Shown: piece by piece, positions 56,266-64,000 of the stretch
How the letters are laid out: every line of letters starts with the position of its first letter
Numbering within the stretch: the stretch's first letter is position 1
Origin: CAWGXZ01 sp963826695
GTDB taxonomy: Bacteria; Pseudomonadota; Gammaproteobacteria; Burkholderiales; Burkholderiaceae_C
Assembly (NCBI GenBank): GCA_963826695.1
Contig: CAWGXZ010000003.1
Coordinates: 1 to 64,000, forward strand
Reading direction: 5' to 3'
Length of the DNA stretch: 64,000 nt
Position numbers and translations under genes: made by a program
Notes under the pieces: model-generated
What the model saw: the letters and a program-made list of their open reading frames with translations, nothing else
Databases searched by the model: none
Told to the model about the DNA's origin: nothing

Positions 56266-57998
56266 ACCATGACTCGATGTTCTCGACGCACGTGCGTCGC
56301 ATCCTGACCCTCGCCGCGTTGTTCGGCGTCTCGGCGGTGGTCTACGCCGCGGGTGCCGATCTCGGCCAGGCGACCAAGCAGGCGACCAACTGGACGGCGA
56401 TCGGCATGTTCGGGCTGTTCGTCGTCGGCACGCTGTTCATCACCAAGTGGGCGGCTGCCAAGACCAAGTCGGCGGCCGACTTCTACACCGGCGGTGGTGG
56501 CATCACCGGCTTCCAGAACGGCCTGGCGATCGCTGGCGACTACATGTCGGCGGCATCGTTCCTCGGCATCTCGGCGGCGGTGATGGCGAGCGGCTTCGAC
56601 GGGCTGATCTACTCGATCGGATTCCTGGTCGGATGGCCGGTGCTCACCTTCCTGATGGCCGAACGACTGCGCAACCTCGGCAAGTTCACCTTTGCCGACG
56701 TGGCTGCCTTCCGCTTCGACCAGACGCCGGTTCGGGTCTTTGCCGCGTCGGGAACGCTCGTTGTCGTCGCCTTCTACCTGATTGCGCAGATGGTCGGTGC
56801 CGGCCAGCTCATCAAGCTGCTGTTCGGCCTCGAGTACTGGATCGCGGTGGTCATTGTCGGTTCGCTGATGATGGTCTACGTGCTCTTCGGCGGCATGACC
56901 GCGACGACCTGGGTGCAGATCATCAAGGCCTGTCTGCTGCTCGGCGGCGCGACTTTCATGGCGCTTGCGGTGCTCTGGAACTTCGGCTTCAGCCCCGAGG
57001 CCATGTTCGCCAAGGCGGTCGACATCAAGACGGCACTGGCAGTGAAGGGCGGTGCCCTTCCCGAAGCGGCAGCGAAGGCCGGCCAGTCGATCATGGGCCC
57101 TGGCAACTTCGTCAAGGACCCGATCTCGGCCATTTCGTTCGGCATGGCGCTGATGTTCGGCACCGCGGGCCTGCCGCACATCCTGATGCGCTTCTTCACG
57201 GTGCCGAGTGCCAAGGAAGCGCGCCGGTCGGTGAAATGGGCGACTGTCTGGATCGGCTATTTCTACCTGCTGACCTTCATCATCGGCTTCGGCGCGATCA
57301 CCTTCGTGCTGACCAACCCGGAGTTCCTCGACTCGAAAGGTGGTCTGCTCGGTGGCAACAACATGGCGGCAATCCACCTTGCCAAGGCCGTCGGCGGCAA
57401 CGTCTTCCTCGGCTTCATCTCGGCAGTGGCGTTCGCGACCATCCTCGCGGTGGTCGCAGGTCTGACGCTGTCGGGCGCCTCGGCGGTATCGCACGACCTC
57501 TACTCGACGGTCATCAAGAAGGGCACGGCCGACAGCGCTTCCGAACTGCGCATTTCGCGGATCACCACACTGGCGCTCGGGGCGCTGGCGGTGGTTCTCG
57601 GCATCGCGTTCGAAAAGCAGAACATCGCCTTCATGGTCTCGCTGGCGTTTGCGATCGCTGCCTCGGCCAACTTCCCGGTCCTGTTCATGTCGGTGCTGTG
57701 GAAGGACTGCACGACCAAGGGAGCCGTCATCGGCGGTTTCCTGGGGCTGATCTCGTCGGTTGTGCTGACCATCGTCTCGCCGTCGGTGTGGGAGGCCACG
57801 CTCGGCAATCCGAAGGGCTCGGCGCTGTTCCCGTATGCGTCGCCGGCACTGTTCTCGATGACGATCGGCTTCGTCGGTATCTGGCTGTTCTCGATCATGG
57901 ACCGCAGCCCGCGGGCCAAGATCGACCGCGACGGCTTCCTCGCACAGCAGGTCCGGTCGGAGACAGGCATCGGCGCCGACGGCGCCTCCGGCCACTGA
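56262..57998 (+). CDS. actP: Cation/acetate symporter ActP
   Basis: This 578-residue sodium:solute symporter imports acetate and similar short acids. An N-terminal hydrophobic leader is followed by about 13 membrane segments. DFYTGGGGITGFQNGLAIAG, GDYMSAASFLGISAAVMASG and SGASAVSHDLYSTVIKK mark the family. An insert near residue 250-290 (VDIKTALAVKGGALPEAAAK) makes it slightly longer than E. coli ActP. It is coupled to the DUF485 gene and ends before a strong terminator. Together with AceK it points to growth on acetate. Confidence 0.95.
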   Translation: MNHDSMFSTHVRRILTLAALFGVSAVVYAAGADLGQATKQATNWTAIGMFGLFVVGTLFITKWAAAKTKSAADFYTGGGGITGFQNGLAIAGDYMSAASFLGISAAVMASGFDGLIYSIGFLVGWPVLTFLMAERLRNLGKFTFADVAAFRFDQTPVRVFAASGTLVVVAFYLIAQMVGAGQLIKLLFGLEYWIAVVIVGSLMMVYVLFGGMTATTWVQIIKACLLLGGATFMALAVLWNFGFSPEAMFAKAVDIKTALAVKGGALPEAAAKAGQSIMGPGNFVKDPISAISFGMALMFGTAGLPHILMRFFTVPSAKEARRSVKWATVWIGYFYLLTFIIGFGAITFVLTNPEFLDSKGGLLGGNNMAAIHLAKAVGGNVFLGFISAVAFATILAVVAGLTLSGASAVSHDLYSTVIKKGTADSASELRISRITTLALGALAVVLGIAFEKQNIAFMVSLAFAIAASANFPVLFMSVLWKDCTTKGAVIGGFLGLISSVVLTIVSPSVWEATLGNPKGSALFPYASPALFSMTIGFVGIWLFSIMDRSPRAKIDRDGFLAQQVRSETGIGADGASGH

Positions 57999-58022
57999 AC
58001 TGACGGGCTTCGCCCGTGTCGA

Positions 58023-58056
58023 GGGACTGCGCGCCGAGGGCTCGCAGTCCCTTTTT
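58023..58056 (+). terminator. Rho-independent terminator after actP
   Basis: GGGACTGCG (58023-58031) pairs perfectly with CGCAGTCCC (58043-58051), followed by five T. A smaller hairpin ACGGGC-TTC-GCCCGT lies just upstream at 58003-58017. The actP transcript should end here, so the DUF294 gene needs its own start. Confidence 0.93.
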
Positions 58057-58074
58057 CCTTCAGGCCACCTGCCG

Positions 58075-59328
58075 ATGACCGAACCCACGGCGGAGTTCGT
58101 CGCCTTGCGCAGCACCCGCATTCGCGATGCGGGCATTGCGCTGGCGGCGTCGCCCGGATCCGCTGCCGGGCCGACGATCGGCATCGACGACTCGCTCGCC
58201 GACGCGTTGCTGCAGATGGTTGGGCAGCGATGCCACCGGCTGGCGGTGCGCGCCGGCGATGGGGTCGTCGGCGTCGTCGACGCGCTCGACCTGCTCGACT
58301 GGATCGCCAGGCATTGCGCGCTGGCCGGTATCGCACCGTCTGGCGCATCGCTGGAGGGACTGGCCGCCACGGCGCGACGCGTCGACGCCCTGGTGGCTTC
58401 CCTGCACGAAGGCGGGCTTGCGGTCGACGTGATCGCCCGCCGGGTCAGCGAGCTCAACCGGGCGGTCTTTTCGCGACTGTGGACGCTGGTCGCGCCGCCC
58501 GAACTGGTGGCCGCGAGCTGCCTGCTGGTGATGGGCAGCGAAGGCCGCGCCGAACAGCTGCTGCGCACCGACCAGGACAACGCGCTGCTGTTTCGCGACG
58601 GCGTCGATCCGGCAGTCGCCGAAGCAGCGGCGCTGCGCTTCAGTGCCGCATTGACCGACTTCGGCTATCCGCCCTGTGAAGGCCGGGTCATGGTCGACAA
58701 CCCGCTGTGGCGGCAATCGCTTTCGAGCTTTCGCGACACGATCCGCGACTGGCTCTACGGCGGCGATGTCGAAGGCACGCTGCACCTGGCGATCTTCATC
58801 GACGCCCGCGTGGTTGCCGGCGACGCCCGTCTTCTGGACGAGGCCCGCGCCTATCTGCAGCGAATCCTGTCCGACAACGCCGCCTGGCTGGCCCGATTCG
58901 CCAGTGCGGTCGACTTGTTTCCGGAGCCGACCGGCTGGTGGGCGCGCCTGGCGACCCTCGCCGGCTGCGAGGAACCGCCGCTCGACCTGAAGAAGCACGG
59001 CACCTTTCCGATCGTCCACGGCGTGCGCACCCTCGCACTCCAGCACCGGATCGACGCCACCCCGACGACGGAGCGGCTGCGCCAGCTCGTGCAGCGGCAG
59101 CAGCTGCCGGCCGAACTCGGCCGCGACCTGCGCGAGGTGCTGCAGTTCCTGAGCGGATTGCGGCTGCAGAACAACCTGCGCCAGCGGGCGGCCGGCGAGC
59201 CGCTCAGCCAGCTGGTGCGGCCGTCCGAACTCAGCCTGCTCGACCGCAACGGCCTGCGCGATTCGCTGTCCGTCGTTCAGCAGCTGCGCCAATTCCTGCA
59301 TCAGCATTTCCGCATGGAGGGGCTTTGA
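58075..59328 (+). CDS. DUF294 nucleotidyltransferase-like protein, short form
   Basis: This 417-residue member of the DUF294 family is common beside actP in proteobacteria. The nucleotidyltransferase motif is MGSEGRAEQLLRTDQDN at about residues 153-169, and the C-terminal DUF294_C helical part covers about 280-415. Usual relatives exceed 600 residues with an N-terminal cNMP-binding domain and a CBS pair. Here only about 40 residues resembling half a CBS domain precede the catalytic part (GIDDSLADALLQMVGQRCHR). The activity is unknown; nucleotidylation of a partner is inferred from the fold. It lies between the actP terminator and a palindrome-rich gap. Confidence 0.88.
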   Translation: MTEPTAEFVALRSTRIRDAGIALAASPGSAAGPTIGIDDSLADALLQMVGQRCHRLAVRAGDGVVGVVDALDLLDWIARHCALAGIAPSGASLEGLAATARRVDALVASLHEGGLAVDVIARRVSELNRAVFSRLWTLVAPPELVAASCLLVMGSEGRAEQLLRTDQDNALLFRDGVDPAVAEAAALRFSAALTDFGYPPCEGRVMVDNPLWRQSLSSFRDTIRDWLYGGDVEGTLHLAIFIDARVVAGDARLLDEARAYLQRILSDNAAWLARFASAVDLFPEPTGWWARLATLAGCEEPPLDLKKHGTFPIVHGVRTLALQHRIDATPTTERLRQLVQRQQLPAELGRDLREVLQFLSGLRLQNNLRQRAAGEPLSQLVRPSELSLLDRNGLRDSLSVVQQLRQFLHQHFRMEGL

Positions 59329-59389
59329 TATGGACGCTTGTTGTCGCAGCGCCTTGATGCTCGCTCCAAATGCGGCACGCGTTCGAGCG

Positions 59390-59620
59390 GGCCGCGGCCA
59401 GCGGGTGGGTAGCTCCGTTCATGTCCCCCGGACCCGGCCGCTGGCCGGGTCCTCCTCCTTTACTTCACTGCGCCACCCACCCACTGCCCGCGGCCAGGTG
59501 CCGCTCGTGGTTCGGGGCGAAGTGCCTGAGTGCTTCTGGATCGGGTCGAGTGGGTGTTGTGCAGAGCGAGGTAAAGGAGGAGAGGCGGGCGGAGCCCGTC
59601 TCGGGGGACACGAGCGTCGC
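59390..59620. repeat. Palindrome-rich repeat region, inverted pair
   Basis: The 386 bases between the DUF294 gene and the next gene hold no convincing ORF. Arms at 59390-59410 and 59475-59495 (GGCCGCGG...GGGTGGGT and its near complement) enclose a perfect 10-bp hairpin GGACCCGGCC-GCT-GGCCGGGTCC at 59430-59452. CTCCTCCTTTAC at 59452-59463 recurs as its exact complement at 59571-59582. Flanking TGTCCCCCG is mirrored as CGGGGGACA. So a second diverged copy lies in inverted orientation up to about 59620. Part may terminate the DUF294 transcript. Confidence 0.65.
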
Positions 59621-59714
59621 ACAGCACCCGCTCGGCCCGATCTCGCGCCCTGGTTCGCATTCGTGTTTCAAATGAAATGAAGCCAAGCCTTCTCGTCTTG
59701 GAAGCGGCACAGCC

Positions 59715-59915
59715 ATGTTCAAGAACGTGACGGCGCAGCGCCTGGTCGTGGTCTTCGTTGCCGGCTGGCTGCTGTTCAGCTTTCCGCTGCTGGCGCTATG
59801 GGATCGCGATGTTCTGGTGCTGGGCATGCCGCTGTTTCCGGCGGCACTGTTCGTCCTGTGGGCGCTGCTGATCGCGCTCGCCGGCTGGCTGGTCGAGCGA
59901 GGCGGAGACGACTGA
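59715..59915 (+). CDS. Small two-helix membrane protein
   Basis: This 66-residue protein has two predicted membrane helices, about 9-30 (LVVVFVAGWLLFSFPLLALW) and 37-58 (PLFPAALFVLWALLIALAGW). It ends with an acidic tail (ERGGDD). I do not recognise a named family, but small proteins of this type often precede symporter-histidine kinases and symporters. It ends three bases before the kinase gene, which supports it as real and co-expressed. A role in stabilising the symporter-like part of the kinase is inference. Confidence 0.75.
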   Translation: MFKNVTAQRLVVVFVAGWLLFSFPLLALWDRDVLVLGMPLFPAALFVLWALLIALAGWLVERGGDD

Positions 59916-59918
59916 CCG

Positions 59919-62681
59919 ATGCTCTCGCCTGCATCGGTCGTTGCGGCTGCGGCCGGCTACGCGCTGGTCCTCTTTGCCGTGGCCTTCGTGGCCGACCGGC
60001 GTGCCCGGCAGCGGTGCTCGCTGATCAACAACGCCTGGATCTACACCCTGTCGCTGGCGGTCTACTGCACCGCCTGGACCTACTTCGGCAGCGTCGGTCG
60101 GGCCGCGGCCGCCGGGGTCTGGTTCCTGCCGATCTACCTGGGGCCGACGCTGGCGATGGTGCTGGCCTGGATGGTGCTGCGCAAGATCATCCGCATCGCG
60201 CGCACCCAGCGCATCACCTCGATCGCCGACTTCATTGCCAGCCGCTACGGCAAGAGCCCGCTGCTCGCCGGACTGGTGACGCTGATCACGGTGGTGGGCA
60301 TCGTTCCCTATATCGCGTTGCAGCTGAAGGCGGTGGCCGGCGGCTATGCCCTGCTCACCGGGCCGCTCGGCAGCCCGCTGCCGCCGGCCGGTGTCTGGTG
60401 GGAGGACGTGGCGCTCTATGTGGCGCTGGTGCTCGCCGCCTTCACGATGGTCTTCGGCGCGCGCCATCTCGACAACACCGAGCGCCACGAGGGGATGGTC
60501 GCGGCGATTGCGTTCGAGTCGGTCGTCAAGCTGCTCGCCTTCATGGCCGTCGGCATCTTCGTGGTCTGGTCGCTGCACGACGGCGTCGGCGATCTTTTCG
60601 CACGCGCCCGGGCGAATCCGGAGCTGCGCAAGCTGCTGACGCTCGGCCAGGGCCGAAGCTTCGCCTACGGGCAATGGTTCGCGTTGATCGTTCTGTCGAT
60701 GCTGTCGGTGTTGCTTCTGCCGCGCCAGTTCCAGATGATGGTCGTCGAGAACGTCGACGAGCGGCATCTGAGGCGCGCCGCCTGGGCTTTTCCCCTCTAC
60801 CTGCTGCTGATCAACCTGTTCGTGCTGCCGATCGCCCTGGCCGGTCTGCTGCACTTCGGCGCGGGGCGGATGGACCCCGAAGGCTACCTGCTCACGCTGC
60901 CGCTGGCCGCCGGGCAGACGGCGCTGGCGCTGGTCGCGTTCATCGGCGGCCTGTCGGCCGCGACCGGCATGGTGATCGTCGAGGCGACGGCCGTTGCGAC
61001 GATGGTCTGCAACGACCTGCTGATGCCATGGCTGCTGCGCACCCGTCGCTTCGTTGCACCGGCCGAGGGTGACCTGCGCCGCTGGCTGCTCGGCATCCGC
61101 CGCGGCGCGATTCTCGCCATCCTGCTGCTCGGCTACGGCTACTTCCGCCTCGCCGGCAGCGCGTATGCACTCGTCAGCATCGGCCTGATCAGCTTCGCCG
61201 CCGTGGCCCAGTTCGCACCGGCCATGCTCGGCGGCCTGTACTGGAAGGGCGGTACGGCGCGCGGCGCGCTCATCGGTCTGCTGGCTGGCTTCGGCGTGTG
61301 GATCTATACCTTGCTGCTGCCGTCGTTCGTCAAGTCGGGCTGGCTGGCGGCCGGTTTCCTCGAACGCGGGCCGTGGGGCATCGAGTTGCTCAAGCCCGAG
61401 CAGCTGCTCGGCGTCGGCGGCCTCGACAACCTGACGCATTCGCTTTTCTGGAGCCTGCTTGCCAATGCCGGTGCCTATGTCGTGGTTTCGCTGTGGCGGG
61501 CGCCGAGCGCGCTGGAAGCCAGCCAGGCGGTGCGCTTCGTCGATGTCTTCGACCACACCGCCAGCAACAACCCGGCGTTCTGGCGCGGCCGGGCCCATGT
61601 CGCCGACTTGCTGCCGCTGGTCGCGCGCTTCCTCGGTGCCGACCGGGCACGCCAGGTGTTTTCCGGCTACGCCGCGCGCTCGGGCGCCGAGTCGATCGAG
61701 CAGATCGAGCCCGATGCGCAGCTGGTCCATTTCGCAGAAACCCAGCTCGCCGGCGCCATCGGCAGCGCATCGGCACGGGTGATGGTCGCCTCGGTCGTCC
61801 AGGAGGAGCCGCTCGACCCCGACGACCTGCTGCGCATGCTCGAAGAGACTTCGCAGCTGCGCGCGTATTCACAGGCGCTGGAGGAGAAGTCGGCCTCGCT
61901 CGAGCGCGCCACCGCCGAACTGCGCAGCGCCAACGAGCAGCTGAAGAGCCTCGACACGTTGAAGGACGACTTCATGTCGTCGGTGACGCACGAGCTGCGC
62001 ACGCCGCTGACGTCCATCCGTGCGCTTGCCGAGCTGATGGCCGAGGATGCCGACATGGACGCTGTTCAGCGCCAGCAGTTCCTCGGCATCATCGTCGCCG
62101 AGACCCAGCGCCTGGCCCGGCTGGTGAATCAGGTCCTCGACCTGGCAAAGATCGAGTCGGGCCATGCCGAATGGCACAACGCGCCGGTCGACCTGCGCGA
62201 GGTGGCCCGCCGGGCGGTGCTGACGACCGAGGAACTGGTGCACGAGCGTGGCGGCGAGGTCCATCTGCACAGCCCGGCCGAGCTGCCGACGCTGGTTGCG
62301 GATTTCGACCGGCTGCTGCAGGTGATGCTGAACCTGTTGTCCAACGCGGCCAAGTTCCTGCCGACCGAGGGCGGCCGTGTCGACGTGCGCATCAGCGGCG
62401 GCGACGAGGGCGTGACCGTCGCCGTTCAGGACAACGGCGACGGCGTCCATCCCGACCAGCAAGCACTCGTCTTCGAGCGCTTCCGACAGGGCGGCGACGA
62501 GTCGAACCGGCCACAGGGCACGGGCCTCGGCCTGCCGATCAGCCGCGAGATCGTCGAGCACTTCGGCGGTCGCCTGTGGCTGGAGTCGCAACCCGGCGAA
62601 GGCGCCTGCTTCGCCTTTTTCATCCCGTGGAAGACGCCCGCCGGCGATCCGGCCGAGGCCCAGAACGGAGAAGGCCCATGA
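59919..62681 (+). CDS. Sodium:solute symporter-type sensor histidine kinase (CrbS/CbrA-like)
   Basis: In this 920-residue sensor the input domain is a whole SSS-family transporter of about 13 membrane segments (residues 1 to about 535). Signatures are WTYFGSVGRAAAAGVWFLPI and TSIADFIASRYGKSPLLAG. A coiled linker follows at about 630-685. The kinase core has the H-box SSVTHELRTPLTSIRALAE (His near 692), N-box QVMLNLLSNAAKFLP, VQDNGDGVHPDQQALVFERF and GTGLGLPISREIVEHFGG. Known CrbS and CbrA kinases of this design control acetate or carbon utilisation genes. With ActP and AceK nearby, an acetate-sensing role is likely but inferred. It overlaps the receiver gene by four bases. Confidence 0.93.
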   Translation: MLSPASVVAAAAGYALVLFAVAFVADRRARQRCSLINNAWIYTLSLAVYCTAWTYFGSVGRAAAAGVWFLPIYLGPTLAMVLAWMVLRKIIRIARTQRITSIADFIASRYGKSPLLAGLVTLITVVGIVPYIALQLKAVAGGYALLTGPLGSPLPPAGVWWEDVALYVALVLAAFTMVFGARHLDNTERHEGMVAAIAFESVVKLLAFMAVGIFVVWSLHDGVGDLFARARANPELRKLLTLGQGRSFAYGQWFALIVLSMLSVLLLPRQFQMMVVENVDERHLRRAAWAFPLYLLLINLFVLPIALAGLLHFGAGRMDPEGYLLTLPLAAGQTALALVAFIGGLSAATGMVIVEATAVATMVCNDLLMPWLLRTRRFVAPAEGDLRRWLLGIRRGAILAILLLGYGYFRLAGSAYALVSIGLISFAAVAQFAPAMLGGLYWKGGTARGALIGLLAGFGVWIYTLLLPSFVKSGWLAAGFLERGPWGIELLKPEQLLGVGGLDNLTHSLFWSLLANAGAYVVVSLWRAPSALEASQAVRFVDVFDHTASNNPAFWRGRAHVADLLPLVARFLGADRARQVFSGYAARSGAESIEQIEPDAQLVHFAETQLAGAIGSASARVMVASVVQEEPLDPDDLLRMLEETSQLRAYSQALEEKSASLERATAELRSANEQLKSLDTLKDDFMSSVTHELRTPLTSIRALAELMAEDADMDAVQRQQFLGIIVAETQRLARLVNQVLDLAKIESGHAEWHNAPVDLREVARRAVLTTEELVHERGGEVHLHSPAELPTLVADFDRLLQVMLNLLSNAAKFLPTEGGRVDVRISGGDEGVTVAVQDNGDGVHPDQQALVFERFRQGGDESNRPQGTGLGLPISREIVEHFGGRLWLESQPGEGACFAFFIPWKTPAGDPAEAQNGEGP

Positions 62682-63052
62682 ACGAGAAGATCCTGATTGC
62701 CGACGACGAGCCGAACATCCTGATTTCGCTCGAGTACCTGATGAAGCGCGAAGGCTTCCAGGTCAGCGTGGCACGCGACGGGCAGGAGGCGCTGGAAGCT
62801 TTTGCCCGCGACAGACCGCAGGTGGTGTTGCTCGACGTGATGATGCCGAAGAAGAGCGGCTTCGATGTCTGCCAGGCGCTGCGCGCCGACGACGCCAACC
62901 GCGATGTCCGGATCGTGCTGCTGACCGCCAAGGGCCGCGATACCGACCTGGCCAAGGGCACTGCGCTCGGTGCCGATGCCTACATGACCAAGCCTTTCTC
63001 GACCCGGGAGCTGGTGCAGAAGGTGCGCGAACTGCTCGAGCGGCCGGCGTGA
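62678..63052 (+). CDS. Single-domain response regulator
   Basis: This 124-residue receiver-only protein has the acidic pair near residue 9 (IADDEPNIL), phospho-acceptor Asp53 (VVLLDVMMPKKSG), Thr83 (LLTAKG) and Lys105 (YMTKPFSTREL). No output domain follows, so it must act by phosphotransfer or protein contact. It overlaps the kinase gene upstream and the PAS gene downstream by four bases each. It differs from CrbR and CbrB, which carry DNA-binding domains. Confidence 0.95.
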   Translation: MNEKILIADDEPNILISLEYLMKREGFQVSVARDGQEALEAFARDRPQVVLLDVMMPKKSGFDVCQALRADDANRDVRIVLLTAKGRDTDLAKGTALGADAYMTKPFSTRELVQKVRELLERPA

Positions 63053-64000
63053 AGAGCGACAAGCGCTTCGCGGTCGGGCTGACGCTCGTCCTGCTGCTGG
63101 TCAGCGCCTGGGCGCTGCTGGCCGCCGCTGCCGTCTGGGCGACGCTCGAGCCCGTGGCCCGCTCGACGGTCGCCGCCGCGCTTTCCGACCGCATCGCGTT
63201 GGCGCTGCTGGTGTGGGCCTTCCAGGCGGGCCTTTGCGCCTGGCTGTTCCACCGCTTCTACGCCAGCCATGTCGTGGCGCCCGGGCAGCTCGCCGAAGCG
63301 GCGGCGACGCTGCTCGCCAGCAGCACCGAGCGGCCGCTCGTGGCGGCGGGTAGCGCCGAGACACGTGCGCTGGCGGCCCTCATCGATTCGCTGGCGCAGC
63401 AGCGCGGCGCCTTGCGCGACGATGTCGATCGCAGGGTGCGCGAAGCCAGCCGCGAAGTCGAGCAGGAACGCAATCGCCTGGCGGCGCTGATGTCCGAGCT
63501 GACCGAAAGCGTGGTCGTCTGCAATCTCGACGGCCGCATCCTGCTCTACAACGGTCGCGCCCGGCTGCTCTTCCGCAGCCTCTCGCGGGCGCCGGCGCTT
63601 GCGGACGGTGCCGAGCTGATCGGCATCGGCCGCTCGATCTACGGCGTCTTCGACACCCAGCTGGTGGCGCATGCGCTGGAGGCGATCGAGCAGCGCATGC
63701 AGCGCGGCGCCGCGACGCCGACGGCCCAGTTCGTCACCACCACCGCCGGCGGACAGCTGCTCAGGGCGCAGATGGCGCCGGTGCGCGCCACCGGGGACGA
63801 TGCGGCCGGCGCGCGCCTGAGCGGCTTCGTGCTGATGCTCGCCGACATCACCTCGGACTTCGAGACCGATTCGGCACGCGACCGGTTGCTCAACGCGCTG
63901 GCCGAAGGCGGCCGGGCGTCGCTGGCCAACCTGCAGGCGGCGATCGACATGCTCGACTACCCCGACCTCGACCCGGCCATGCGCGAGCGCTTCCAGGGTG
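63049..64000 (+). CDS. Membrane-anchored PAS protein, probably 3'-5' exonuclease (DnaQ-like) fusion, cut by window edge
   Basis: This gene is open to the window end; 317 residues are visible. It starts GTG 63049, overlapping the receiver stop (GTGA). Two membrane helices lie at about 7-31 (GLTLVLLLVSAWALLAAAAV) and 46-66 (IALALLVWAFQAGLCAWLF). A coiled stretch follows at about 120-145, then a PAS-like domain from about 145 (LTESVVVCNLDGRILLYNGR) to 270 (LSGFVLMLADITSDFETD). Related proteins in DUF294/actP clusters continue into a DnaQ-type exonuclease domain. That part would lie beyond the edge, so it could equally be a histidine kinase. Confidence 0.75.
   Translation, partial: MKSDKRFAVGLTLVLLLVSAWALLAAAAVWATLEPVARSTVAAALSDRIALALLVWAFQAGLCAWLFHRFYASHVVAPGQLAEAAATLLASSTERPLVAAGSAETRALAALIDSLAQQRGALRDDVDRRVREASREVEQERNRLAALMSELTESVVVCNLDGRILLYNGRARLLFRSLSRAPALADGAELIGIGRSIYGVFDTQLVAHALEAIEQRMQRGAATPTAQFVTTTAGGQLLRAQMAPVRATGDDAAGARLSGFVLMLADITSDFETDSARDRLLNALAEGGRASLANLQAAIDMLDYPDLDPAMRERFQG

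Noticed and set aside
59370..59680. Several small ORFs in the gap after the DUF294 gene
   Set aside because: They overlap in all frames, match no family, and the DNA is explained by palindromic repeats.
56196..61730. Very long antisense frames opposite actP, DUF294 and the sensor kinase
   Set aside because: Charged, His- and Arg-rich translations without any motif; plus-strand genes are complete.

Overview
The window is about 64 kb of GC-rich DNA from a betaproteobacterium. Two classic betaproteobacterial gene orders point that way: yceD-rpmF-plsX-fabH-fabD-fabG-acpP-fabF, and rpoE-rseA-rseB-mucD-lepA-lepB-rnc-era-recO-pdxJ-acpS-nagZ. A Rhodocyclales member with strong acetate metabolism (AceK, ActP, DUF294, a CrbS-like sensor) fits best, for instance an Accumulibacter-like organism, but the sequence alone does not prove this.

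Region 1 (1-18.8 kb) is a surface polysaccharide locus, mostly on the minus strand. In transcription order it holds rfbBDAC (dTDP-L-rhamnose), a MarR-type EPS regulator, a ManC/AlgA-type enzyme (GDP-mannose), ddhD, ddhA, ddhB and ddhC (CDP-4-keto-3,6-dideoxyglucose), a YerE-like thiamine-diphosphate enzyme, an acetylating acetaldehyde dehydrogenase, a 4-hydroxy-2-oxovalerate aldolase, two NAD-dependent epimerase/dehydratases, an FkbM methyltransferase and a Wzx-like flippase. A WecA/MraY-type initiating transferase is divergent from rfbB. The ddh genes plus a YerE-like enzyme suggest a yersiniose-like branched-chain 3,6-dideoxysugar. The embedded aldolase/dehydrogenase pair is the most intriguing part of the window. 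At least twenty reading-frame breaks fall in this region and I see none downstream.

Region 2 (18.8-41 kb) is core machinery: RhlE helicase, an RsmI-like methyltransferase, Maf, the phospholipid/fatty-acid cluster, the sigma-E operon with its periplasmic protease, LepA and signal peptidase, RNase III, Era, RecO, PdxJ, AcpS and NagZ. Many neighbours overlap by 1-8 bases, so translation is probably coupled.

Region 3 (41-58 kb) holds a GAF-EAL protein and a thiamine operon under a TPP riboswitch (thiC-thiO-thiS-thiG-thiDE). Next come a secreted repeat protein, a bacterioferritin-like protein, a Bug-type binding protein, an MBL hydrolase, carbonic anhydrase, AceK, an SDR, and the acetate permease pair DUF485/ActP. 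Region 4 (58-64 kb) continues the acetate theme with a DUF294 nucleotidyltransferase, a palindrome-rich gap, a tiny membrane protein, a symporter-histidine kinase, a receiver protein and the start of a PAS protein cut by the window edge.

Non-coding signals include the TPP riboswitch with its promoter, two clear intrinsic terminators, and a palindromic repeat present twice with compensatory changes. A recurrent -10-like hexamer lies exactly six bases before the ATG of six genes, which suggests leaderless transcripts. I found no rRNA, tRNA, CRISPR array or insertion sequence.
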